DNA of 5,504 bases, taken from the NCBI GenBank assembly GCA_934317215.1, contig CAKREH010000057.1, positions 1 to 5,504 of the forward strand. The letters run 5' to 3'. The DNA is from an uncultured Roseburia sp. GTDB lineage: Bacteria > Bacillota > Clostridia > Lachnospirales > Lachnospiraceae. The position numbers and the translations under genes were made by a program. This document shows positions 1 through 4,966 of the stretch, piece by piece. The notes below the pieces were generated by a model. The model was not told the origin of the DNA, did no database searches, and saw only the letters and a list, made by a program, of their open reading frames with translations. Position 1 is the stretch's first letter; every line of letters starts with the position of its first letter.

Positions 1-27
1 CCATTTTGATATAGTCTGAGCAGTCGA

Positions 28-420
28 TTATCGCTTGCTGAACTGCGGAGCGCGACGAGCTGCTTTGAGACCGTATTTCTTACGCTCTTTCATACGAGGA
101 TCACGTGTTAAGAATCCTGCTTTCTTTAATACTGGTCTGTAGTCAGCGTCTACATTTAATAATGCACGAGCGATACCATGACGGATAGCTCCTGCCTGTC
201 CTGTGTATCCACCACCGCGAACGTTTACTAAAACGTCGAATTTATCAGCTGTCTCGGTAGCAGTTAAAGGCTGACGAACAACAACCTTTAATGTTTCTAA
301 TCCGAAATACTCATCCATATCTCTTTTATTGATGGTAATTTTACCTGTACCTGGTACTAAATATACTCTGGCAACAGATGATTTTCTTCTTCCTGTTCCG
401 TAATACTTTGTATTAGCCAC
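28..420 (-). CDS. rpsI: 30S ribosomal protein S9
   Basis: Small-subunit ribosomal protein S9 (uS9), 130 residues, the usual bacterial length. The N-terminal block YYGTGRRKSSVARV, the central GGGYTGQAGAIRHGIARALL and the basic C-terminus ending QFSKR are S9 hallmarks; in the family the C-terminal tail reaches toward the P-site tRNA. The start is GTG (418-420), chosen because AGGAGGG (428-434 on this strand) lies 7 nt upstream and the protein then begins at the conserved MANTKYYGTGRRK. It follows rplM with only 16 nt between stop and start, so the two are co-transcribed. Only 27 bases lie beyond the stop inside the window, so its terminator is not seen. Confidence 0.98.
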   Translation of the reverse strand: MANTKYYGTGRRKSSVARVYLVPGTGKITINKRDMDEYFGLETLKVVVRQPLTATETADKFDVLVNVRGGGYTGQAGAIRHGIARALLNVDADYRPVLKKAGFLTRDPRMKERKKYGLKAARRAPQFSKR

Positions 421-436
421 TGTTTTTCCCTCCTAA

Positions 437-865
437 TTAAAATGTTAAAGCTTCAGGTTTCTGAGCTGCATGCTTGTGATCCGGTCCAACGTATACGAAT
501 AATTTTGTATACATCTCTCTTCCTAAAGGTCCCTTTGGAAGCATGCCTTTTACTGCGTGCTCGATAACTCTTTCCGGATGTTTTGCTAACATTTCTTTTA
601 AGGTAGTCTCTTTCATACCACCTACATAATCAGAGTGATTGTAGTAGATCTTCTGGTCTAATTTTTTACCAGTTACTTTGATCTTCTCAGCGTTAACAAC
701 GATTACATAATCACCTGTGTCGATGTGCGGTGTAAAGATTGGTTTATTCTTTCCTCTTAATACTTTAGCAACTTCAGATGCTAAACGTCCTAATGTCATA
801 CCTTCAGCGTCAACTACATACCATTTTCTATCAATGGTAGCTGGGCTAGCCATAAAAGTTTTCAT
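437..865 (-). CDS. rplM: 50S ribosomal protein L13
   Basis: Large-subunit ribosomal protein L13 (uL13), 142 residues with the start used here. The N-terminal RKWYVVDAEGMTLGRLAS and the signature around KGMLPKGPLGREMYTKLFVY followed by GPDHKHAAQKP identify it. The reading frame stays open upstream to 925, but the ATG at 863-865 gives the family-standard N-terminus and has AGGAGG (873-878) 7 nt before it; the extra upstream residues come from leader RNA and are not protein-like. It is the first gene of the rplM-rpsI operon, behind a strong promoter and a structured leader. In the family it is an early-assembly 23S rRNA-binding protein. Confidence 0.98.
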   Translation of the reverse strand: MKTFMASPATIDRKWYVVDAEGMTLGRLASEVAKVLRGKNKPIFTPHIDTGDYVIVVNAEKIKVTGKKLDQKIYYNHSDYVGGMKETTLKEMLAKHPERVIEHAVKGMLPKGPLGREMYTKLFVYVGPDHKHAAQKPEALTF

Positions 866-1006
866 TGATCTTCCTCCTAGAAATAATGTTACGGAACACC
901 GCTGCAATGTGAATGTCCAGGACACACCGCTTGGTATTCAATAAATTGTTTATAGTTTAAATGTCGCTCCGGGGCTTTGGATTGACATTACTTCACTATC
1001 ACAGAC
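866..1006 (-). ncRNA. Structured 5' leader of rplM-rpsI, candidate L13 autoregulatory leader
   Basis: About 140 nt separate the predicted transcription start (near 1006) from the rplM start codon. Two stem-loops can be drawn on the minus-strand RNA. The first spans 952-999: ATAGT pairs with ACTAT and, inside an internal loop, AATGTC pairs with GACATT. The second spans 894-939: GAATACC pairs with GGTGTTC (one G-U), enclosing a nested GTG-TGTC / GACA-TT-CAC hairpin. The second ends about 15 nt before the ribosome binding site. Firmicutes are known to carry an L13 leader that binds the ribosomal protein; whether this one matches that Rfam family was not tested. Structures were paired by eye. Confidence 0.55.
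873..878 (-). promoter_or_regulatory. Ribosome binding site of rplM
   Basis: AGGAGG on the minus strand, 7 nt before the ATG at 863-865. It decides the start against the longer open frame running up to 925, and lies just 3' of the leader stem-loop at 894-939. Confidence 0.9.
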
Positions 1007-1012
1007 TTAAAT

Positions 1013-1041
1013 AGTATAGTACACGACGCCTTGTGTGTCAA
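1013..1041 (-). promoter_or_regulatory. Sigma-A promoter of rplM-rpsI
   Basis: A perfect -35 TTGACA (1036-1041) and a near-perfect -10 TATACT (1013-1018) are separated by exactly 17 bp on the minus strand. Transcription should begin about 7 nt downstream, near 1006. The -35 lies only 8 bp beyond the stop codon of the preceding gene on the same strand, so the ribosomal operon has its own strong promoter rather than depending on read-through. Confidence 0.88.
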
Positions 1042-1049
1042 GGATTTTT

Positions 1050-1733
1050 TTACTTTCCAACAAATATAATTTTATCATTCTGCCAGAAATTAATATCATA
1101 TTCCAGTTCAACTTTCTGCGCGTCCTTTGGAATTTCAAAATAGACGGTTCCCTGTGTCTCTCTTCCGGCAGAAAGAGACGCGTCAAGTCCGTTATCATCC
1201 CCGATCCATGTCTGGTCTGCCTTGGAGTTATCCGCATAACATTCCCAGTTTAACATAGAAGATACCGACTGGTCTGTATCCGAGATATTTTCAAATTTAA
1301 ACTCAAACTGCCAGTACTCATAACCGTCTTTCGGCTGCAAAAATTCATTGTCACTCTCATAAACACCTGCGGAAACAAATGTGATCTTAAAATCCTTCGT
1401 CTCCACGATATCTCCCACCTGAAAAACATTGCTCACCTCTTCGGTCTCTGTCCCTTTTTCATCAGATGCTGTATCTTTATCTGCCGTGTTTTTTGAATCT
1501 GCCGTATCATTTGCAGTGGTTGTTACAGACGCCTGATTCTCTCCAACTTTCTGCGGATTTTTGTCCTTGTTCTCTCCACCGCCTGACAATGCTGCAATCA
1601 CAATGACCACCACCACAACGATCACGATCCATTTTCCGATACCGCGCTGCTTCTTTCTGCAGTTCGGGCAGACCTTCGCACCTTTCGGTATCTCACTCTT
1701 ACAGTGTTTACACAATTTTGTTTCATTTTCCAT
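1050..1733 (-). CDS. Zinc-ribbon, single-TM, DUF4352-type protein
   Basis: A 227-residue predicted membrane protein. Residues 8-25 form a zinc ribbon with CxxC pairs C8/C11 and C22/C25. Residues 35-49 (WIVIVVVVVIVIAAL) form one membrane segment after a basic stretch RKKQRG. Residues 50-102 are a Thr/Asp/Lys-rich, probably unstructured linker. Residues 103-227 resemble the DUF4352 immunoglobulin-like fold: VGDIVETKDFKITF, then KFENISDTDQSVSSML, and a C-terminal FEIPKDAQKVELEYD. The positively charged N-terminal side suggests the ribbon is cytoplasmic and the DUF4352 domain outside. The frame is open up to 1814, but the ATG at 1731-1733 has AAGGAGGA 7 nt upstream; the longer version would translate a DNA repeat. 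Function unknown; DUF4352 proteins are common surface or lipoprotein-like proteins in Clostridia. Confidence 0.85.
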   Translation of the reverse strand: MENETKLCKHCKSEIPKGAKVCPNCRKKQRGIGKWIVIVVVVVIVIAALSGGGENKDKNPQKVGENQASVTTTANDTADSKNTADKDTASDEKGTETEEVSNVFQVGDIVETKDFKITFVSAGVYESDNEFLQPKDGYEYWQFEFKFENISDTDQSVSSMLNWECYADNSKADQTWIGDDNGLDASLSAGRETQGTVYFEIPKDAQKVELEYDINFWQNDKIIFVGK

Positions 1734-1740
1734 TTCATAA

Positions 1741-1748
1741 TCCTCCTT
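1741..1748 (-). promoter_or_regulatory. Ribosome binding site at the edge of the 52-bp repeat
   Basis: AAGGAGGA on the minus strand, 7 nt before the ATG at 1731-1733. Its AAGGAG core is the last six bases of the repeat copy nearest the gene; the farther copies read AAGGAGTA at the same place. It decides the start of the zinc-ribbon gene. Confidence 0.8.
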
Positions 1749-1910
1749 GTTTTGCGGAGCAAAATGCGAGCCCTTTGGTGAGCAGAGGATTTTACTCCTT
1801 GTTTTGCGGAGCAAAATGCGAGCCCTTTGGTGAGCAGAGGATTTTACTCCTTGTTTTGCGGAGCAAAATGCGAGCCCTTTGGCGAGCAGAGGATTTTACT
1901 CCTTGTTTTG
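1743..1910. repeat. 52-bp direct tandem repeat, three copies plus a 12-bp fourth
   Basis: Copies lie at 1743-1794, 1795-1846 and 1847-1898, followed by the first 12 bases of a fourth at 1899-1910. They are identical except for one T-to-C change at 1883. Each unit holds a perfect hairpin TTTTGC-GGA-GCAAAA (first copy 1750-1764) and, on the minus strand, an AAGGAG. Because 52 is not a multiple of three, open frames across it differ from copy to copy, so it is not coding. It occupies the untranslated region upstream of the zinc-ribbon gene. Confidence 0.95.
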
Positions 1911-1913
1911 TTT

Positions 1914-1946
1914 TTTATCCTACTTTATGCTACTTTATCCTACTTA
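1914..1946. repeat. 10-bp tandem repeat (TTTATCCTAC)
   Basis: Units at 1914-1923, 1924-1933 (one C-to-G change) and 1934-1943, with a 3-base start of a fourth. On the minus strand each unit gives GTAGGATAAA, so TAAAGT-like hexamers recur every 10 bp across the likely -10 region of the zinc-ribbon gene. Confidence 0.85.
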
Positions 1947-1960
1947 GTGGTATATGTCAA
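1932..1960 (-). promoter_or_regulatory. Probable promoter of the zinc-ribbon gene
   Basis: Minus-strand TTGACA (1955-1960), a 17-bp spacer and TAAAGT (1932-1937). The -35 is perfect and the -10 matches 4 of 6. The -10 lies inside the 10-bp tandem repeat, and the transcript would carry the whole 52-bp repeat array in a leader of roughly 190 nt. Confidence 0.6.
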
Positions 1961-2019
1961 CCATTTATCGTATATATAAAAATAGAGTTATTTATATCGA
2001 AAACGAAATGAGGCCGTCT

Positions 2020-2178
2020 ATGAAACCATTAAAAAATAAAGTAAGCATTACGCTTGATTCAGACATCATTGAACAGTTAAAGCTCCTCGCCGAGCAGGAC
2101 GACCGTTCTTTTTCCCAATATATCAATATGATATTGAAGGAATATCTGACCCAGACGGACAAAAAGAAAGAAGCGTAA
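2020..2178 (+). CDS. Small ribbon-helix-helix (Arc/CopG-type) protein
   Basis: A 52-residue protein. KVSITLDSDIIEQLKLLAEQ gives the beta strand and first helix, and DRSFSQYINMILKEYL gives the turn and second helix of a ribbon-helix-helix DNA-binding fold; the tail is lysine-rich. Such proteins bind DNA as dimers and serve as antitoxins, plasmid copy-number repressors or autorepressors. The frame is open from 1954 with further ATGs at 1954 and 2008; the ATG at 2020 is preferred because GAGG (2010-2013) lies 6 nt before it and the domain begins at once. No toxin-sized gene lies on either side in the same direction, so it looks solitary. It diverges from the zinc-ribbon gene and converges on the kinase gene. 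Confidence 0.75.
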   Translation: MKPLKNKVSITLDSDIIEQLKLLAEQDDRSFSQYINMILKEYLTQTDKKKEA

Positions 2179-2230
2179 AACATTTCTGTCTTATGCTTCT
2201 CTCATCTTAACCGTATTTCATTTATTTTTG

Positions 2231-2247
2231 GTATGCACTGTGCATAC
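2231..2247. terminator. Hairpin between convergent genes, possible weak terminator
   Basis: Perfect inverted repeat GTATGCA-CTG-TGCATAC followed on the plus strand by ATTTT. It lies 52 bp after the RHH stop and 64 bp after the kinase stop, where a terminator is expected. The T-run is short, so an operator is an alternative. Confidence 0.4.
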
Positions 2248-2253
2248 ATTTTC

Positions 2254-2267
2254 ACATTACGTAATGT
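2254..2267. repeat. 14-bp perfect palindrome
   Basis: ACATTACGTAATGT reads the same on both strands. It starts 7 bp after the hairpin at 2231-2247, in the gap between the RHH and kinase stops. It is too AT-rich, without a T-run, to be a convincing terminator; a protein-binding site is possible. Confidence 0.5.
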
Positions 2268-2311
2268 TGCGTTCAAATAATTCGTTCAATTTTTTGATTG
2301 ACAAATTACAT

Positions 2312-3466
2312 TTAAAATAATGCAGCTTCTAAGATCACACAGATGACAGCTGCAGCAAAAAGAACGATAAATTCTGCTGCTGCATAGCCGATCAGTCTTA
2401 CAAACCGGTTCTTACTGTTTACAACCGGTATGTTTCTCCGCATCCCCCTATAGTCGCAGACAAAAAATATAAATACGATCTGTGACATCCAGATTACCAG
2501 CCGTTCCAGTGTCAATTCTGACTGTGGAAGCATTTTCCCATTCGCATCACGCGCTTCCATTGACCATGCAGTAACTGTGACCAGCGCATATCCTATGACT
2601 GCGGCGGCCATCTTCCATACTTTTCCTGTCCGAAATCCCGGTATTTTATAAAAAGGGATTTCACAGGCTTGATCTTTTTTACAACTCTGCGCACAATAAA
2701 ACTTATTTTTTTCACTATCCATACTACTGCAGGGACTTTCCGCTGCAGCACATATATCCGCTTTAAGTTCATTCACATTCTGATACCGGTCCTCAGGGTT
2801 TAACTTAATGCATTTTAATACAATCCTTTTGAATTTTCCTTCGGTCAGCTTTTCCATCGGGAAATCTTTCACAAGCATATAATTGAGCAGCACCCCCATC
2901 GCATAAATATCGGTTCTCGCATCCGTCTGTCCGAACCCAAACTGTTCCGGTGCCGCATAACCCTGTGTACCCATCATAACAGTATCCTTTGACTTACCAG
3001 GCTGATAGATCCTTGCAATGTCGAAATCAATCAGCTTCACATCCCCCTCATTGGTCAGTATTACATTCTCCGCTTTCAAATCTCTGCATATGACAGACAT
3101 TTTTGCATGGTGCAAAGGGTAAAGTGCATTGCACAGACAGATTATGATATCAGCGGCTTCTTTCTCCGAAAAATTTTTTTCTTTTGACATATCTTCCAGA
3201 TTTTTTCCGCTCAGGTACTCCTCAATCACGATCAGATTCGACTCTGCCGGAATACACTCATAGATCTTCGGTATATACGGATTGGGATTCCCCTTTAAAA
3301 ATAGATAAATCTCCTCCAGTTCCAGTGCAAGGTACTTTCGCACACCAATCACGCCATTCACTTGATTCCTTACGATATGTACTTTTTCATTATCATCCAG
3401 TCTGCCAAGATCCACATATTCTGACAAACGATACTCCTCATCCAGCCGCATATAACTTTCCACCAT
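2312..3466 (-). CDS. Membrane-anchored Hanks-type Ser/Thr protein kinase
   Basis: A 384-residue protein. The kinase domain covers about residues 13-240: candidate ATP lysine K44 (IGVRKYL), catalytic loop ICRDLKAEN (D129, K131, N134), metal-binding LIDFDIAR (D147, so DFD rather than DFG), activation segment GTQGYAAPEQFG, helix-F aspartate D186 (TDIYAMG) and the late conserved arginine R227 (PEDRYQN). No GxGxxG loop is evident near the N-terminus. A Cys/Ser-rich linker (about 244-283) leads to three hydrophobic segments at about 285-302, 322-338 and 358-382, so the catalytic domain should be cytoplasmic and tethered. No extracellular PASTA domain, so it is not PrkC. Start uncertain: ATG 3464-3466 lacks a good ribosome binding site, while ATG 3449-3451 has GGTGG 8 nt upstream. 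Divergent from the HTH gene. Confidence 0.92.
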   Translation of the reverse strand: MVESYMRLDEEYRLSEYVDLGRLDDNEKVHIVRNQVNGVIGVRKYLALELEEIYLFLKGNPNPYIPKIYECIPAESNLIVIEEYLSGKNLEDMSKEKNFSEKEAADIIICLCNALYPLHHAKMSVICRDLKAENVILTNEGDVKLIDFDIARIYQPGKSKDTVMMGTQGYAAPEQFGFGQTDARTDIYAMGVLLNYMLVKDFPMEKLTEGKFKRIVLKCIKLNPEDRYQNVNELKADICAAAESPCSSMDSEKNKFYCAQSCKKDQACEIPFYKIPGFRTGKVWKMAAAVIGYALVTVTAWSMEARDANGKMLPQSELTLERLVIWMSQIVFIFFVCDYRGMRRNIPVVNSKNRFVRLIGYAAAEFIVLFAAAVICVILEAALF

Positions 3467-3494
3467 TTTCTTGCATTCATCTGTACAACACGAT

Positions 3495-3500
3495 ATTATA
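3495..3500 (-). promoter_or_regulatory. -10 element of the kinase gene
   Basis: A perfect TATAAT on the minus strand, with no good -35 at 17 bp (TTGAGG lies 20 bp upstream). Transcription would start near 3488, about 22 nt before the first ATG. The weak -35 suggests either activator dependence or low expression. The element touches the left arm of the palindrome at 3499-3537. Confidence 0.5.
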
Positions 3501-3537
3501 AATGTCAGGGTGCCTCATGCCCTCAACCCGGCATTTA
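3499..3537. repeat. Interrupted palindrome between divergent kinase and HTH genes
   Basis: Outer arms TAAATG (3499-3504) and CATTTA (3532-3537), and inner arms GGGT (3508-3511) and ACCC (3526-3529), around a 14-base centre. It sits between the kinase -10 element and the HTH gene, so it may act as an operator controlling both, or form a hairpin in either transcript. Confidence 0.5.
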
Positions 3538-3581
3538 CAATTTGTAGTATAAAATATTTTATTATTTTTTCAATACAATTC

Positions 3582-3588
3582 AAGGAGA
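3582..3588 (+). promoter_or_regulatory. Ribosome binding site of the HTH gene
   Basis: AAGGAGA, 4 nt before the ATG at 3593. Strong match that fixes the start of the regulator. No confident -35/-10 pair was found upstream; the region is very A/T-rich. Confidence 0.8.
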
Positions 3589-3592
3589 CTTT

Positions 3593-4027
3593 ATGGATCA
3601 GAAAACGACCGGCGAGCTGATACAGCTTCTTTCCTCTGCCAAAAATATTTCCGATTTAAAACAATACACCGATGCACTTGCAGACATGACATCTTCCGTG
3701 ACCTTTCCGGAATATTTAAACGAACTGATGTGTGCCCGCAGCATGACTTCTTCCAGACTGATCTCTGAAGCCCCGATCCAGCGTAATTACGGCTATCAGA
3801 TCTTAGACGGCAGGCGAAATTCCTCCCGTGATAAAGTCATTTCTCTCTGCCTTGCGCTAAAGCTTGAGCTGCCGGAAACACAGCGTGCGCTCACTCTCAC
3901 AAAAAACGGACAGCTATATTCCAAAAACAAACGTGATTCCATCCTCATTTTTGCTTTGAAAAAAAAGCTGTCTGTGATCGACACCAACGTGCTCTTAGAA
4001 GAAATGAATGAACCTGTTTTAAACTGA
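3593..4027 (+). CDS. Helix-turn-helix (XRE-like) regulator divergent from the kinase
   Basis: A 144-residue, soluble, helical protein. The middle resembles XRE-type helix-turn-helix domains: SSRLISEAPI (53-62) and NYGYQILDGRRNSSRDKVIS (65-84) match the pattern of a turn, a recognition helix and the conserved G(R/K)RNPSRDK loop. The segment around residues 94-133 (LPETQRALTLTKNGQLYSKN, KRDSILIFALKKKL) resembles the C-terminal part of a family of Firmicutes regulators often found beside Ser/Thr kinases (from memory, not searched). The ATG at 3593 has AAGGAGA (3582-3588) a few bases upstream. No transmembrane segment. By position it may regulate, or be phosphorylated by, the kinase encoded divergently; that is inference. 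It ends 62 bp before the convergent truA stop. Confidence 0.75.
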   Translation: MDQKTTGELIQLLSSAKNISDLKQYTDALADMTSSVTFPEYLNELMCARSMTSSRLISEAPIQRNYGYQILDGRRNSSRDKVISLCLALKLELPETQRALTLTKNGQLYSKNKRDSILIFALKKKLSVIDTNVLLEEMNEPVLN

Positions 4028-4073
4028 CTTCTGTATCATTCAAAAACATCCTGCCCTTTTATAACATCTTTTC

Positions 4074-4085
4074 AAAGTGCACTTT
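4074..4085. repeat. 12-bp palindrome between convergent HTH and truA genes
   Basis: AAAGTGCACTTT is a perfect palindrome in the 62-bp gap between two convergent stops. It could give only a 4-bp stem with a 4-base loop and lacks a following T-run, so it is not called a terminator. Confidence 0.4.
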
Positions 4086-4089
4086 CTTC

Positions 4090-4833
4090 TCATTCCATCT
4101 CTTCAAACTCAATTCCCATCATCGTAAGTCCATGTGCCGGCGCCGTAGGTCCTGCCGCACTGCGGTCTTTCTTTGCAAGAATTTCTTTTACCGTCTCCGG
4201 TTCGACCGCACCACCGCCAGCCTGCACTAATGTCCCCGCAATGATCCGCACCATATTGTAAAGAAAACCATTTCCCGTCACACGGATCGTGATGATATCT
4301 CCTTCTTTTTCCACATTACAGGCATAAATCGTGCGCACCGTCGTCTTTACCTGTGCACCGATCGCACAAAAGCTCTTAAAATCATGCTCTCCTACAAGAT
4401 AAGATGCAGCTTTTTTCATTTTCTCCACATCTAACGGATAATGATAGAAATAGGTATCCAGCCTTCTTGTCGGCATGCGGAATGTCCGGTTTAAAATGCG
4501 GTACTCATAAGTTTTTCTGCTGTTCTGATAGCGCGGATGCCAGCCATCCTCCACCTCGCAGGAACCCTGCACCACGATATCTTCCGGCAGTCTCTGATTG
4601 AGCGCAAATGCAATTTTATCTGCTGGCATCCTGGTATTCGTATCAAATACCGCAATATTTCCAAGGGAATGCACCCCTGAATCCGTCCGGCTTGCACCGC
4701 TCACCACGATTTCTTCTCCCAGAAGATTCGATAGATTCTTATTTAACACTTCCTCTATCGTAATGCCGTTCGGCTGTACCTGCCATCCTTTGTAATTTGT
4801 GCCGTCATACGCCACGATCATTTTTACACGCAT
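4090..4833 (-). CDS. truA: tRNA pseudouridine(38-40) synthase TruA
   Basis: Converts uridines 38-40 of the tRNA anticodon arm to pseudouridine. The 247-residue length is normal. Family motifs in order: VAYDGTNYKGWQVQPNG (7-23), the catalytic GASRTDSGVHSLGN (46-59) with catalytic D51, FALNQRLPEDI, WHPRYQNSRKTYEYRI, GEHDFKSFCA, VRTIYACNV and GNGFLYNMVRIIAGTL. The frame is open up to 4872, but the ATG at 4831-4833 is chosen because GGAG (4840-4843) lies 6 nt before it and the family begins M(R/K)xKMxVAYDG. In many Firmicutes truA directly precedes rplM-rpsI; here about 3.2 kb separates truA from rplM. Upstream is a long non-coding stretch instead of the usual ecfT gene, so truA is probably monocistronic. 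Confidence 0.97.
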   Translation of the reverse strand: MRVKMIVAYDGTNYKGWQVQPNGITIEEVLNKNLSNLLGEEIVVSGASRTDSGVHSLGNIAVFDTNTRMPADKIAFALNQRLPEDIVVQGSCEVEDGWHPRYQNSRKTYEYRILNRTFRMPTRRLDTYFYHYPLDVEKMKKAASYLVGEHDFKSFCAIGAQVKTTVRTIYACNVEKEGDIITIRVTGNGFLYNMVRIIAGTLVQAGGGAVEPETVKEILAKKDRSAAGPTAPAHGLTMMGIEFEEME

Positions 4834-4839
4834 AATAAT

Positions 4840-4843
4840 CTCC
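4840..4843 (-). promoter_or_regulatory. Ribosome binding site of truA
   Basis: GGAG on the minus strand, 6 nt before the ATG at 4831-4833. It selects this start over the in-frame ATGs at 4843-4845 and 4870-4872. Confidence 0.7.
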
Positions 4844-4938
4844 ATTCTTGCGCTGATTTTTCCAACATACAAATATCTCTGGAATCAAGCTTATTTTTCA
4901 CACTGACTTTCTGCCCTGTTTAAAAAAATCCGTAGAAC

Positions 4939-4966
4939 AGAATAGTCCGTGCACTTCCATATCCAA
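4939..4966 (-). promoter_or_regulatory. Possible promoter of truA
   Basis: Minus-strand TTGGAT (4961-4966), 16-bp spacer, TATTCT (4939-4944); each hexamer matches 4 of 6. It is the best pair seen upstream of truA, giving a leader of about 100 nt. The -35 touches the first half-site of the inverted-repeat array. Confidence 0.35.

Noticed and set aside
866..925. N-terminal extension of L13
   Set aside because: The extra 20 residues are not part of the family and come from the structured leader; the ATG at 863-865 has the proper ribosome binding site.
1734..1814. 27-residue extension of the zinc-ribbon protein
   Set aside because: It translates repeat DNA, and the strong AAGGAGGA site lies inside it, immediately before the ATG at 1731-1733.
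1718..2011. Plus-strand 97-residue open frame
   Set aside because: It runs through the 52-bp tandem repeat in shifting frames, has no ribosome binding site and overlaps the start of the zinc-ribbon gene and the RHH gene.
2020..2311. Toxin-antitoxin operon
   Set aside because: Only the RHH half is visible. The 133 bases after it carry no frame of toxin size on the same strand.
3184..3501. Plus-strand 105-residue open frame opposite the kinase N-terminus
   Set aside because: It is antisense to the conserved kinase domain, has low-complexity composition and no ribosome binding site.
4404..4795. Several 65-68 residue frames inside truA on both strands
   Set aside because: They are shadows of the conserved truA reading frame without start signals or recognisable domains.
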